64,000 nucleotides of DNA from Myxococcota bacterium (GCA_963169045.1 CAUJDF010000014.1:186001-250000), one strand, 5' to 3'. Numbered from the stretch's first letter, positions 36,071 to 47,593 are shown. The notes: generated from the sequence alone by a model not told the origin. Translations and numbers: made by a program.

Positions 36071-36493
36071 ATGACCGTCAACCCGATGCCTCCGATCATC
36101 GTCACCGACACCGACGCCGAGCGCCTGCGCACGACGCTCGAAGCGCACACCTCCACGCGCGACGAGCCACTCGTCGAGCGCCTCCTCGAAGAGCTCGACC
36201 GCGCCACCGTCGTCTCCGCCTTCGCGGTGCCGGCGGGTGTGGTGACGATGAACTCGCGGGTCGTCTACCGGGACCGCGACACGAACGAGGTGCGTACCGT
36301 CACGCTCGTCTACCCGCACGAGGCCGATCCCGCTCAGGGCCGGCTGTCGGTGATGGCGCCGATAGGCGCGGCGCTGCTCGGCCTGCGCGCGGGGCAGAAG
36401 ATCACCTGGCCGCTGCCGGAGGGGCGCACGCGGACGCTCGAGGTCGTCGCGGTCACCTGGCAGCCCGAGGCGGCGGGTGACTTCACTCTCTGA
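36071..36493 (+). CDS. rnk: Rnk/GreA-type regulator of nucleoside diphosphate kinase
   Basis: The 140-residue protein has the Rnk layout: a short helical N-terminus (residues 15-50) and a GreA/GreB-like FKBP fold with VTMNSRVVYRD, RTVTLVYPHEAD, LSVMAPIGAALLGLRAG and PEGRTRTLEVVAV. Rnk binds RNA polymerase near the secondary channel and in several bacteria affects nucleoside diphosphate kinase levels. The N-terminus is shorter than the GreA coiled coil, which separates Rnk from Gre factors. Its stop is 14 bases past the GTG of the next frame. Confidence 0.9.
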   Translation: MTVNPMPPIIVTDTDAERLRTTLEAHTSTRDEPLVERLLEELDRATVVSAFAVPAGVVTMNSRVVYRDRDTNEVRTVTLVYPHEADPAQGRLSVMAPIGAALLGLRAGQKITWPLPEGRTRTLEVVAVTWQPEAAGDFTL

Positions 36494-36776
36494 ACGCGAG
36501 GATCGCTGGCAGCACCTCGTCGCCTGCGCGTTCGCGCTCCGCGAGTCGCCGGACGACCTGGCGCCGCTGCTGTCGAGCCTCGCCGAGGTCTTCCCCTCGA
36601 GCCTCGACCCCGTCGACGACTTCGAGGGATACGCCGTGCGCCGCTTCGTGCTGGCGCTTCGCGAAGCCGTCGATCAGCGAGCGAACGGCCAGACGAGCGG
36701 GATGCACACCGTGAGGAGCGCCAGCGCGAGCACCGTCAGCGGGGTGCCCACGCGCACGAAGTCGCCGAACCGGTAG
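36477..36776 (+). CDS. Small unknown protein, possibly truncated
   Basis: The first 65-70 of 99 residues look like genuine coding sequence: acidic, leucine-rich and helical (LPS-type loops such as DDLAPLLSSLAEVF), with GC-rich third positions. After about residue 70 the frame enters the antisense of the decayed permease and becomes Ser/Thr/Arg-rich. The gene probably lost its original 3' end when the convergent permease region was joined here. The GTG lies inside the end of rnk. I do not recognise a family. Confidence 0.45.
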   Translation: MTSLSEREDRWQHLVACAFALRESPDDLAPLLSSLAEVFPSSLDPVDDFEGYAVRRFVLALREAVDQRANGQTSGMHTVRSASASTVSGVPTRTKSPNR

Positions 36777-38306
36777 CGCCCCGGGCCGGAGACGAGCCCC
36801 GCCGAGGGCTCGAGCGGCGTGAGGAACGCGCACGACGCGGCGAGGCACGTCCCGACGGCGAACGGGCGCGGATCGACGCCCAGGTCGACGGCGGCGTGCA
36901 CCGCCACCGGCAGCATCACGAGCGCCACCGCCTGGTTGCTCATGGGCACCGACAGCGCCACGGTGCGGATCATCACGAGGCAGAGCACGCCGCGCGGACC
37001 GACGAGGTCGGCGAGCGGGATGAGGGTGCGCGCGACCGCTTCGCCGGCCCCGCTCTTCTCGACGGCGCGGCCCAGCGCGAGCAGGGACGCGATGAGGATG
37101 ATGATCCGCCAGTCGATCCGGAAGGCGGTCCGCGGGGCGACGCAGCCGGTCGCGATCATGAGCAGCATCCCCGCGAGGCCGGCGACCGCCGGCGGCACGA
37201 CCTCGAGGCCGGCGACGGCGACGGCGGCGGCGAAGATCGCGACGGCCAGCGTCGCCCGGTGATAGCGGGGCCGGCTGTACTCGACGGTGCCGAGGACGGC
37301 GAGATCGCCCTCCTCGGCGAGGTGGCGGATGCGCCGCTCGGACCCGCTGAGCAGGAGCACGTCACCGACGGCGAGCGGGAGGGACCGCGGCGGCTCCCCG
37401 GCGCCCTCCGTCGCCGGCGGGTGCGGTCGGTCCAGGGCCGGGTACCGGTGCAGCGCCAGCACCAGCAGGCCGAAGCGGTCCACGAAGTGGAGGCCGCGGA
37501 CGGAGCGGACGACGAGCGGCGACGTCGGCGGCACCCACGCCTCGACGACGACGTGCGAGCGGTCCTCGCGCGCCGTGAACTTCAGCTCGCCGCGCAGGCC
37601 GAGGCTGCGCAGGCTGCGCACCTTGTGGATGTCGCCGAGCCGACAGCACCGCCTCGCTCACGAACTCGCGATCGCCGCCGGCGCCCTCCGCCGCCTCGTC
37701 GGGGCGGACGGGCAGCAGGCGGTGGCCGAACAGCACCAGCACGGCGATGGAGGCGGCGGCGAGCGGCAGCCCCAGCGGCGCGAGCTCGGCGAACCCGAGC
37801 CGGGCGAGCCCGAGCGCCTGCATCTCGGCGCTGACGACCAGGTTGGTCGAGGTGCCGAAGAGGAAGATCGTGCCGCCGAGCATCGAGCCGAACGCGAGCG
37901 GCATGAGCAGCCGCGACTTCGGCAGGCCGACCTGGGCGGCGGTGGTGATGGCGATCGGCAGGAATGCCGCCGTCACCGCGGTGTTCGAGGCGATGGAGGA
38001 GCAGGCGCAGACGGCCAGCAGCATGGCGGCGACGAAGCTGCGCGGCCCGAAGCGGGCGAACGCGGTCAGCCGCCGCCCGATGAGGCGCATCACGACGGTG
38101 GCCGCGAGCCCCTCGGTCATCGCCAGCAGCGCGAAGATGAACATCACCGTCTGGCTGGCGAAGCCGGCGAGGGCCTACTCCGCCGTCAGCAGGCCCGACA
38201 GGACGAGGACGACGATCAGGGTGAGGGCGCTGACCTCCATCGGGATGCGCTCGATGGCGAACATCACGACGGCGAGCACGACGATGAGCAGCGCGAGGGC
38301 GACCAC
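36674..38306 (-). pseudogene. Decayed SLC13/DASS-type permease with TrkA_C-like domains
   Basis: Three in-phase blocks reconstruct one membrane transporter. The first 43 codons (VVALALLIVVLAVVMF ...) end in a TAG (38175-38177) where the protein should continue ALAGFASQTVMFIFALLA. The second block (from 38147) has TNLVVSAEM- and SNTAVTAAFLP-like motifs of the divalent anion:Na+ symporter/citrate transporter fold. Near 37640-37655 one base is lost and the frame shifts into a third block with a TrkA_C-like domain and four or five membrane helices (PMSNQAVALVMLP, FLTPLEPSAGLV). A stop plus a shift makes this a likely pseudogene rather than a sequencing slip. Confidence 0.82.
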
Positions 38307-38355
38307 GGCGCGGCTCCCGACCCGACCTGCGGGTGAGATTCCGCAGGCGAGCGCG

Positions 38356-39606
38356 TCAGGGCACTTCGGGCGCCTCGGGGACCCCTTCGGGCGGCGTCGC
38401 GCCCCCGGTGGGATCGGACTCCATCTTCTCGAGCATCTGGAGCATCTTCAGCTTCTTCTTCATGTCCTCTTCGTCTTTCTTGCGCTTCTCCTCCTCCTTG
38501 CGCTTGGCGTCCTCTTCGGCCTTCTTCTTGGCCTTGGCGTCTTCGCCGGCCTTCTCCGCCTCGTCGTCGACCCACTGGTCCTTCGGCACCTCGCCGTAGA
38601 CCAGGATCACGTCGTACTCGCTCGGCCAGTGCAGCGGTTTCTTCTGTACGAAGCCGAGCTGCAGCTGGCGGCGGATGTCTTCGGCCTGACGATCGAAGCC
38701 GGGCTTGAAGTAGATGAACGTCGCCGTCCGCGGATTGCGATCGGCGCCCACGTTGGCGACGGGCACGTTGTTGGCCTCGAGCCGCTTCTTGAACTCGAGG
38801 ACCTTCTTGTTCCCGTCGGGGCCGATGCCGTTGAGGATCTGGATCGCCGCCGTGCCCGTCAGGTCCTTGAAGGCGGCGTAGCCACGCAGCGAGCGGAAGC
38901 GCCCGTCCGTCGCCGCCTGGCGCACGAGCGCCCGCGCCCGGTCGCTGTTGATGGCCTTCATGCGCGCCAGGTACTCGACGGCGGCCTCGGGCTGCTCGAG
39001 TTGGACGAAGGCCGAGGCGGCCAGGTAGAGCGGCTCGGCGAACGTGGGATCGGCGTCGGCCGCGATCAGCAGCTCGCTGACGGCCTCGGGCAGCTTGCCC
39101 TGCTGCATCAGCGACTTGCCGCGCTGGGCCGCGGCCTTCGCGGCGCGCGCGTCGGGCTGGCGAACCTTCTTCGCCGACGACGGCGCCGGGTCCTCCTCGG
39201 GCGCGGGGTCCGGCTCCATCGCGACGGGCGCCGCCTCGGGCCGGACGACGCGCACCTCCTCGTCGGGCCGCCCCTCGCGGGGGATCGCCTTGCTCTCGGA
39301 GCGCAGCTTCTTCGGTCGCAGGCCGAGGCGCTTGAGCGCCGACAGCGCCATGACCGCGTCGCGCTCGCTGCCCTCCTGGTAGAGCTTGTCGAACGCCTCG
39401 TTGGCGACGGCGCGGTCGTCGGTCGAGGCCTGCGTCACGTCGCGATACATCTCCCATTTCTGCACGCAGTCGCGCAGCTTGCCGAGCGACGACGTGCGCC
39501 ACTCGCGGAAGATCTCTTCGCATTCCCCCCGGTTGCGCTCCCACATCTCCTGGGCGGCGGCGGGCGACGCCATCACGAAGAGCGCGAGCAGCAAGCCACG
39601 ACGCAT
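38356..39606 (-). CDS. Exported LytR_C-like protein with TPR segment
   Basis: The 416-residue product begins with a signal peptide (LLLALFVMASPAAAQ). Residues 25-110 are helical, residues 150-225 look like TPR helices (GKLPEAVSELLIAADADP, YLAASAFVQLEQPEAAVEYL), and residues about 250-340 match the LytR_C fold (AIQILNGIGPDGNKKVLEF, VGADRNPRTATFIYFKPG, AEDIRRQL). The tail is a long Lys/Glu coiled coil. LytR_C domains occur on cell-envelope proteins. The ATG at 39606 was chosen because GGGAGG precedes it and the signal peptide starts there. Confidence 0.8.
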   Translation of the reverse strand: MRRGLLLALFVMASPAAAQEMWERNRGECEEIFREWRTSSLGKLRDCVQKWEMYRDVTQASTDDRAVANEAFDKLYQEGSERDAVMALSALKRLGLRPKKLRSESKAIPREGRPDEEVRVVRPEAAPVAMEPDPAPEEDPAPSSAKKVRQPDARAAKAAAQRGKSLMQQGKLPEAVSELLIAADADPTFAEPLYLAASAFVQLEQPEAAVEYLARMKAINSDRARALVRQAATDGRFRSLRGYAAFKDLTGTAAIQILNGIGPDGNKKVLEFKKRLEANNVPVANVGADRNPRTATFIYFKPGFDRQAEDIRRQLQLGFVQKKPLHWPSEYDVILVYGEVPKDQWVDDEAEKAGEDAKAKKKAEEDAKRKEEEKRKKDEEDMKKKLKMLQMLEKMESDPTGGATPPEGVPEAPEVP

Positions 39607-39663
39607 GTCGAACCCTCCCATCAACGTCCCTCGGGTCTACCACATCCGGCGGCCGTCCGGCGA

Positions 39664-42079
<2,416 letters not shown>

Positions 42080-42081
42080 GC

Positions 42082-42858
42082 GTGCGCCCCTGGGACGCGC
42101 GGCCGTTCTTCGTCGCCGGGCCGTGCGTCATCGAGTCGCCCGGACAGCTGCTCGAGACGGCCTCGGCGCTCGCCGCGCTCGGCCTGCCGCTCGTCTTCAA
42201 GGCCAGCTTCGACAAGGCGAACCGGTCGAGCGCCGACGCATACCGCGGGCCGGGCCTCGAGGCCGGCCTCGCGGCGCTCGCCGAGGTGAAGGCGCGCACC
42301 GGGCTGCCCATCCTCACCGACGTGCACGAGCCGTGGCAGTGCGCGCCTGCCGCCGAGGTGGCCGACGTGCTGCAGGTGCCGGCGTTCCTGTGCCGTCAGA
42401 CGGACCTCGTCGTCGCCGCCGCGCGCACCGGCCGGCCGGTGAACCTGAAGCGCGGGCAGTTCCTCGATCCGCGGCGGATGGGGCTGCTCGTGGAGAAGGT
42501 GACCGCCGCCGGCGGGACGGCCTGGGTGACCGAGCGCGGGACGACGTTCGGACACGGCGACCTGGTGCTCGATCCCCGCGCGCTCGTGTGGATGGCGGCG
42601 AGCGGCGCGCCCGTGCTCTACGACTGCACCCACAGCGTGCAGGCGCCGGCGGGTGAGGACCGCGCGACGGGCGGGCTGCGCGAGATGATCCGGCCGCTGG
42701 CGCGGGCGGCGGCGGCGGTCGGCGTCGCCGGGTTCTACGCCGAGGTGCACCCCGATCCGCCGCGCGCGAAGTCGGACGCGGCGACGCAGCTCGCGCCCGA
42801 TGAGCTCGCGCGGCTCGCCGCCGAGGTGCTGGCGATCGACGCCGCGCGCCGCGCCTGA
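42082..42858 (+). CDS. kdsA: Kdo-8-phosphate synthase, metal-dependent type
   Basis: The 258-residue enzyme condenses arabinose-5-phosphate and phosphoenolpyruvate to Kdo-8-phosphate. Diagnostic motifs are FKASFDKANRSS, YRGPGLE, LTDVHEP, CRQTDL, NLKRGQF and THSVQ. The N-terminal AGPCVIES carries the cysteine (residue 15) that marks the metal-dependent class; the E. coli class has Asn there. The other expected ligands are visible (His in THSVQ, Glu in EVHP, Asp in SDAAT). The GTG is two bases after the pyrG stop. Confidence 0.96.
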   Translation: MRPWDARPFFVAGPCVIESPGQLLETASALAALGLPLVFKASFDKANRSSADAYRGPGLEAGLAALAEVKARTGLPILTDVHEPWQCAPAAEVADVLQVPAFLCRQTDLVVAAARTGRPVNLKRGQFLDPRRMGLLVEKVTAAGGTAWVTERGTTFGHGDLVLDPRALVWMAASGAPVLYDCTHSVQAPAGEDRATGGLREMIRPLARAAAAVGVAGFYAEVHPDPPRAKSDAATQLAPDELARLAAEVLAIDAARRA

Positions 42859-42883
42859 AGCGCTCCGGCAGGCGCGCGTCGCT

Positions 42884-43365
42884 TGTCGGACGCCGCGGAG
42901 GTCTGCCGGACCGTCCGCGACACCTTCCGCGCCATGTCGGAGGCCCGCCGGTTCGCGCGCGATGCTTGCCGGGCCGTCGCCAGGCCTTGTCGGCGCGCTC
43001 CGGAGCTTTGTCGCGCGGTCGCGAACGCCTGCCGGGGCGCCGATCGCGCCTGCCGGCCCTTCCGGCAGGCTTCGTTCGCGCTCGGCAGGCTTGCCGCGCC
43101 GTCCGGCAGGCTTGCCGCGCCGTCCGGCAGACGTGCCGCCCGGTCCGGAGAGACCGCCGCGACCGCTGCGCCCACCGATTCGACCGCCACGCCCGCCGAC
43201 ATGACCGCCGCGCCCGCCGACATGACCGCCGCGCCCGCCGACATGACCGCCGCGCCCGCCGACATGACCGCCGCGCCCGCCGACGCGCCCGCCGACATGA
43301 CCGCCGCGCCCGCCGACATGACCGCCGCGCCCGCCGACGCGCCCGCCGACACGAACGCCGCGACC
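42884..43365. repeat. 21-bp tandem minisatellite
   Basis: The 611 bp between kdsA and the acyltransferase gene are dominated by 21-bp periodicity. From 43201 the unit ATGACCGCCGCGCCCGCCGAC occurs six times, interrupted twice by a 12-bp partial unit (43285-43296, 43339-43350). At 43084-43146 another 21-bp unit occurs twice exactly and once with changes. The region before it (from about 42884) keeps the same spacing in degraded form, with Cys codons seven codons apart. Heptapeptide frames are open on both strands, but none has gene-like composition or a clear start. Confidence 0.85.
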
Positions 43366-43469
43366 TGCGCCGCCGAGCCGCCGCGCCGGGCGAGGCCGCG
43401 CCGGGCATTGCGTCCCGCCTGCGCGCCGGCGTATGTCGGGACGCGACGAACCGATCCCCGGGAGCCGAC

Positions 43470-44357
43470 GTGTCACCCGAGCCGGCGCGACGACGCCCAT
43501 CCGTGCGCCGACGCCTCCGCGCCGCCACGCGGCCGGCCCGCCACACGCTCGCCTACGTCGCGCTCCGGGCCTTCGTCGCCGCGCTGCGCCTGCTCCCGCT
43601 GCACGCCGCCCTCGCCGCCGGCGCCGGCCTCGGCCGCCTCGCCGGCCTCTTCGCCCGCCGCGACACCGCGCTCATGCGCGCCAACCTCGTCCACCTCGAG
43701 GCCCCGCCGACGCCGGGCGCCTGCTGGGCCGACCTCGGCCGCCGCCTCGCCGAGCTCGCGCTCGCCGACCGCGTCCTGCCGCGCTTCGACGTCGACGCCA
43801 CCCCGCTGCGCGCGGCCCTCGCCGAGGGACGGGGCGTCGTCGTGGCCACCTGCCACCTCGGCCACTGGGAGCTGATGGGCGCCGCCCTCGCCCGCGCCGG
43901 CGTCGAGGTGCGCGCCGTCGCCGCGCGTCCCCGCCCCGGACCGCTCCACCGCTGGCTCGCCGCCGAGCGCCGCCGCCTCGGCGTCGTCGCGCTCCCCCCC
44001 GGCGGCGGGGCCCGCGCCGCCGTCGCCGCGTTGCGCCACGGTGCCGCCGTCGCGCTCTTCGTCGACCAGTCCACCGGCGAACGCGGCCGCGACGTCCCCT
44101 TCTTCGGCTGCGAGGCGCCCACCCCCGCCACCGCCGAGCGCCTGCTCGCGCTCACCGGCGCCCGCCTGCTCTTCGCCTGGACGCGCCGCGAGCCGGACGG
44201 CCGCCACCTCGTCCGTTTCGAGCCGCTGCCCACGCCGACGCTCGAGGCGCTCACCGCCCGCGTCGAGGCCCTCGTCCGGCGGGACCCGGCGCAGTGGGTC
44301 TGGCTGCACGACCGGTGGCGCGCCCGGGCGCACCGATGCAGGCGTCGCGCCCATTAG
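43470..44357 (+). CDS. LpxL/HtrB-type lysophospholipid acyltransferase
   Basis: The 295-residue protein has an N-terminal hydrophobic helix (residues about 25-60) and the acyltransferase motif HLGHWE (H-x4-E type), then FVDQSTGERGRDVPFFG and a closing WLHDRWR. It therefore belongs to the family that adds secondary acyl chains to lipid A (LpxL/LpxM) at the inner membrane. The GTG start follows GGGAGCC. It occupies the slot where kdsC and lptC normally sit. Which acyl chain it adds cannot be told. Confidence 0.9.
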   Translation: MSPEPARRRPSVRRRLRAATRPARHTLAYVALRAFVAALRLLPLHAALAAGAGLGRLAGLFARRDTALMRANLVHLEAPPTPGACWADLGRRLAELALADRVLPRFDVDATPLRAALAEGRGVVVATCHLGHWELMGAALARAGVEVRAVAARPRPGPLHRWLAAERRRLGVVALPPGGGARAAVAALRHGAAVALFVDQSTGERGRDVPFFGCEAPTPATAERLLALTGARLLFAWTRREPDGRHLVRFEPLPTPTLEALTARVEALVRRDPAQWVWLHDRWRARAHRCRRRAH

Positions 44358-44359
44358 GG

Positions 44360-44389
44360 TTGTGAACGCGGCACGCGCCTTGCTAAGGT
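44360..44389 (+). promoter_or_regulatory. Sigma-70-like promoter of lptA, possibly leaderless
   Basis: TTGTGA (44360-44365) and TAAGGT (44384-44389) are spaced by 18 bp. The -10 ends seven bases before the GTG of lptA, and there is no ribosome-binding site in that gap. Confidence 0.5.
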
Positions 44390-44396
44390 CCCAACC

Positions 44397-44897
44397 GTGC
44401 ACTGCGCTCGCGCCACCACCGCCGCTCCCCGCCGCGCCCCGGCCCTCCTGGCGCTCGCCCTCGTCGCGGCCCAACCGGGCCAGGCGTCGCTCGACATCCG
44501 CGCCGACCGCCTCGAGCTCGACCAGCCCGCCGGTCTCGCCCGCTTCGAGGGCGGCGTGGTCGCCACCCAGGACGACGTCGAGCTGCGCTGCGCCCGCCTC
44601 GTCGCCCGCTACGACGCGAAGGGCGAGGTCGGCGAGGTCGTCGCCGAGGGCGACGTGCGCGTGAAGAGCCGCGATCTGGCGGCGACCGCCGGCCGCGCGA
44701 GCTTCGACCGGGCCGCCGGGGTGCTCACCCTCACCGGCGATCCGGCGGTGACGCGCGGCCAGGACCACCTCCGCGGCGAGACGATCCGCTTGTGGCCCGA
44801 CAGCGGCCGCGTCGTCATCGAGCAGGCCCGCGGCCGCCTCGTCGTGCCGCGCATCGCCCGCGACACGCTGACGAAGGCGAAGGGAGGCGCGCCGTGA
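44397..44897 (+). CDS. lptA: LPS transport periplasmic bridge protein LptA
   Basis: The 166-residue product has a signal peptide (ALLALALVAAQPGQA) and an OstA beta-jellyroll (DIRADRLELDQPAGLARFEGGV, VVAEGDVRVKSRDLAATAG, GDPAVTRGQDHLRGETIRLW). LptA carries LPS across the periplasm between the inner-membrane LptBFGC complex and LptDE. No lptC gene precedes it, unlike most relatives. Translation of lptB is coupled through a GTGA overlap. Confidence 0.9.
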   Translation: MHCARATTAAPRRAPALLALALVAAQPGQASLDIRADRLELDQPAGLARFEGGVVATQDDVELRCARLVARYDAKGEVGEVVAEGDVRVKSRDLAATAGRASFDRAAGVLTLTGDPAVTRGQDHLRGETIRLWPDSGRVVIEQARGRLVVPRIARDTLTKAKGGAP

Positions 44898-45655
44898 GCG
44901 AAGGCCTCACCGCCATCGGCCTGCACCGGCGCTTCCGCCGCCGCACGGTGGTGCACGACCTCAGCCTGCGTGTCGCCCCCGGCGAGGTCGTCGGCCTCAT
45001 CGGCCCCAACGGCGCCGGCAAGACGACGACCTTCCGCATGCTCGCCGGCCTGCTGCGCCCCCACCGCGGCACCGTGGCGCTCGACGGGCGCGACGTCACC
45101 GGCTGGCCGCTCTGGCGCCTCGCGCGGCGCGGTCTGGGTTACCTCCCGCAGCAGCCGACCGTCTTCCGCCGCCTCAGCGTCGCCGCCAACGTCGAGGTCG
45201 GCCTGCGCCCGCGGCGCCTCGGGGCCCCCGAACGCCATCGGGTGCGCGACGCGCTCTTGACGCGCTTCGGCCTCGACGCGCTGCGCGACGCCCGCGGCGA
45301 GACCCTGAGCGGCGGGGAGCGCCGCCGCGTCGAGGTCGTCCGCGCCCTGGCGGCGGGCCCACGCATCCTTCTGGTGGACGAGCCGTTCGCCGGCCTCGAC
45401 CCCCGATCCGCGGCCGGTGTGGCCGACGCCCTTCGCGATCTCGCGCGAGCGGGCGTCGGGGTCCTGCTGACCGATCACGACGTCCGGCAGACCTTGGAGG
45501 CCTGCGATCGGGTCTATATACTCAACGCCGGAACGCTCCTCATGGAGGGCGCCCCAGACCGCATCGTCGCCGACGAGCGCGCAAGGGCCCTGTACCTGGG
45601 CGAGCGTTTCGTCTTCGCGCGAGAGAGCGAAGGACCAAGATGTCGCTTGAACTGA
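44894..45655 (+). CDS. lptB: LPS export ABC transporter ATP-binding protein LptB
   Basis: The 253-residue ATPase has Walker A GPNGAGKTTT, the Q-loop, signature LSGGERRRVEVVRAL, Walker B LLVDEPFAGLDP and the H-loop (LLTDHDVRQTL), plus the LptB-typical GYLPQQPTVFRRL. It powers LPS extraction with LptF/LptG, whose genes are not in the window. rpoN begins inside its last codons (16-base overlap). Confidence 0.96.
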   Translation: MSEGLTAIGLHRRFRRRTVVHDLSLRVAPGEVVGLIGPNGAGKTTTFRMLAGLLRPHRGTVALDGRDVTGWPLWRLARRGLGYLPQQPTVFRRLSVAANVEVGLRPRRLGAPERHRVRDALLTRFGLDALRDARGETLSGGERRRVEVVRALAAGPRILLVDEPFAGLDPRSAAGVADALRDLARAGVGVLLTDHDVRQTLEACDRVYILNAGTLLMEGAPDRIVADERARALYLGERFVFARESEGPRCRLN

Positions 45656-47091
45656 AACAGGAAATGCGGCTGTCGCAGCAGCTGGTGATGACGCCCCAGC
45701 TGCAACAGGCGATCAAGCTCCTTCAGCTTTCGCGGATGGACCTCGTCGACGTCGTGCGCAACGAGCTGATGGAGAACCCACTGCTCGACGAGGCGAGCGA
45801 GATCAGCGCGACCGCGGCGAAGATCGACACCGTCGCCGAGCTGCAGAAGAAAGAGGCGCAGAGCGACACCACCACCGCGTCCGACAATCAGGGCGTCGAC
45901 CGTGCCCGCGACCAGATCGACTGGGAGGCGTACATCGAGAACTACTCGAGCCCCACGCCCGGTCTCGGTCCGCAGCGGCTGCGCGAGGACGATCTCCCCG
46001 GCGTCGAGGCGACGCTGACGCGTCCGTCCACGCTCTTCGACCACCTGATGTGGCAGCTGCAGCTCTCCGACTTCACCGACCAGGAGCGCGAGGTCGCCGT
46101 CGAGATCATCGGCAACATCAGCGACGACGGCTACCTGAAGGATGTACCGCTCGAGACGCTCGCCGAGGTGACCGGCCACGACGTCGAGTACGTCGAGGAG
46201 GTCCTCGAGCTCGTCCAGCAGTTCGACCCGATCGGCGTCGGCGCCCGCGACCTGCGCGAGTGCCTGCTCATCCAGGCCCGGTTCTTCGAGCACGGATCGA
46301 TCGTCGAGCAGATGATCGCCAACCACCTCGACAAGCTCGAGAAGCACAACTATCAGGCGATCGCCAAGGTGATGGAGATCGAGCTCGACGAGGTCGTCGA
46401 GGCGGCGCGGCTCATCGCCAACATGGAGCCCCGCCCCGGCCGCCCCTTCGAGAGCGAAGAGCCGCGCTACATCACGCCGGACATCTACGTGCGCAAGGTC
46501 GACGGCGAGTACGTGACCGTCCTCAACGAGGACGGCATGCCGAAGCTGAAGATCAGCAACTTCTATCGCAATGTGCTCAAGAGCAACTCGAACGGCGACA
46601 CCAAGAAGTACGTCACCGAGAAGCTCAACTCGGCGCACTGGCTCATCAAGAGCATCCAGCAGCGTCAGCGCACGATCGTGAAGGTCACCGAGAGCATCGT
46701 CCGCTTCCAGCGCGACTTCTTCGAGAAGGGCGTCGAGCACCTCAAGCCGTTGATCCTCCGCGACGTGGCCGACGACATCGGCATGCACGAGTCCACGGTC
46801 AGCCGCGTGACGAACAACAAATACGTGCACACGCCGCAGGGCATCTACGAGCTGAAGTTCTTCTTCAACTCGTCGATCAACAAGACCGACGGCGACAACC
46901 TTGCGTCCGAGGCGGTGAAGAGCAAGATCCGCGCGCTGATCTCGAACGAGGACGCCAAGGACCCGTACAGCGACCAGACGCTCGTCCAGCTGCTGAAGAA
47001 GGACGGCATCAAGATCGCGCGCCGTACGGTGGCCAAGTACCGCGAAGTGATGGGCATCCTGCCGAGCTCGAAGCGCAAGCGACTGTTCTGA
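45640..47091 (+). CDS. rpoN: RNA polymerase sigma-54 factor
   Basis: The 483-residue protein has the glutamine-rich region I (QLVMTPQLQQAIKLLQL), core-binding region, the helix-turn-helix (ESTVSRVTNNKYV) and the RpoN box ARRTVAKYRE (460-469). It directs transcription from -24/-12 promoters and needs AAA+ activators, two of which are encoded in this window. The ATG lies inside lptB. No hpf gene follows, although most relatives have one between rpoN and ptsN. Confidence 0.98.
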   Translation: MSLELKQEMRLSQQLVMTPQLQQAIKLLQLSRMDLVDVVRNELMENPLLDEASEISATAAKIDTVAELQKKEAQSDTTTASDNQGVDRARDQIDWEAYIENYSSPTPGLGPQRLREDDLPGVEATLTRPSTLFDHLMWQLQLSDFTDQEREVAVEIIGNISDDGYLKDVPLETLAEVTGHDVEYVEEVLELVQQFDPIGVGARDLRECLLIQARFFEHGSIVEQMIANHLDKLEKHNYQAIAKVMEIELDEVVEAARLIANMEPRPGRPFESEEPRYITPDIYVRKVDGEYVTVLNEDGMPKLKISNFYRNVLKSNSNGDTKKYVTEKLNSAHWLIKSIQQRQRTIVKVTESIVRFQRDFFEKGVEHLKPLILRDVADDIGMHESTVSRVTNNKYVHTPQGIYELKFFFNSSINKTDGDNLASEAVKSKIRALISNEDAKDPYSDQTLVQLLKKDGIKIARRTVAKYREVMGILPSSKRKRLF

Positions 47092-47131
47092 GGCGGCTGA
47101 TTCCGAGGGAAGAGGGGAGCGCGTTTTTTTC

Positions 47132-47593
47132 ATGCGGATCACGGATTTTCTCGACCGCAACGCCGTCGAGGCCGATCTGCGCGCGTCGAACAAGCCGGGG
47201 GTATTGCGGGAGCTGACGGGCCTCATCCTGCGGGTGAAGCCCGATCTCGACCCGAACGAGCTCGTCGAGACGCTGCTGCAACGCGAGAAGCTGCAGAGCA
47301 CGGGCATCGGGGACGGCGTGGCGATCCCCCACGGCAAGTCGGCGGCGGTGCCCGAGATCGTGGCCTGCGTCGGCCGCAGCGTCGGCGGCGTCGACTTCTC
47401 GAGCCTCGACGGCCTGCCCACACACCTCTTCTTGACGCTGCTCGTGCCCGAGTCGAGCCACGGGCTGCACCTCAAGGCGCTCGCCCGCGTCTCCCGCCTC
47501 CTCAAGGAACCGCGCGTGCGGCAGGCGCTGCTCGAGGCCGAGGACTCGGCCGCCATGTACGACATCATCGCGCGCGAGGACGCCCGGTTGTAA
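47132..47593 (+). CDS. ptsN: PTS EIIA-Ntr (nitrogen-regulatory) protein
   Basis: The 153-residue protein has the EIIA fructose/Ntr fold: TGLILRV helices, GIGDGVAIPHGKS with the phospho-accepting His 67, FLTLLVPESSHGLHLKALARVSRLL, and an E-D-A-R end. It is a regulatory phosphocarrier, not a sugar transporter. It follows rpoN by 40 bp with a G-rich ribosome site. No EI-Ntr (ptsP) is in the window, so the EI and HPr encoded downstream are the likely donors. Confidence 0.94.
   Translation: MRITDFLDRNAVEADLRASNKPGVLRELTGLILRVKPDLDPNELVETLLQREKLQSTGIGDGVAIPHGKSAAVPEIVACVGRSVGGVDFSSLDGLPTHLFLTLLVPESSHGLHLKALARVSRLLKEPRVRQALLEAEDSAAMYDIIAREDARL

Noticed and set aside
36083-36480. GreA/GreB transcription factor
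   Set aside because: The N-terminal helical part is too short for a Gre coiled coil and the C-terminal fold matches Rnk.
43201-43350. CRISPR-like array
   Set aside because: Units follow each other directly, without unique spacers, so this is a minisatellite.
42883-43875. 330-codon plus frame starting in the 21-bp repeat
   Set aside because: Its first half is the minisatellite in heptapeptide form, and the second half overlaps the acyltransferase gene in another frame. Frames of similar length exist on the other strand.
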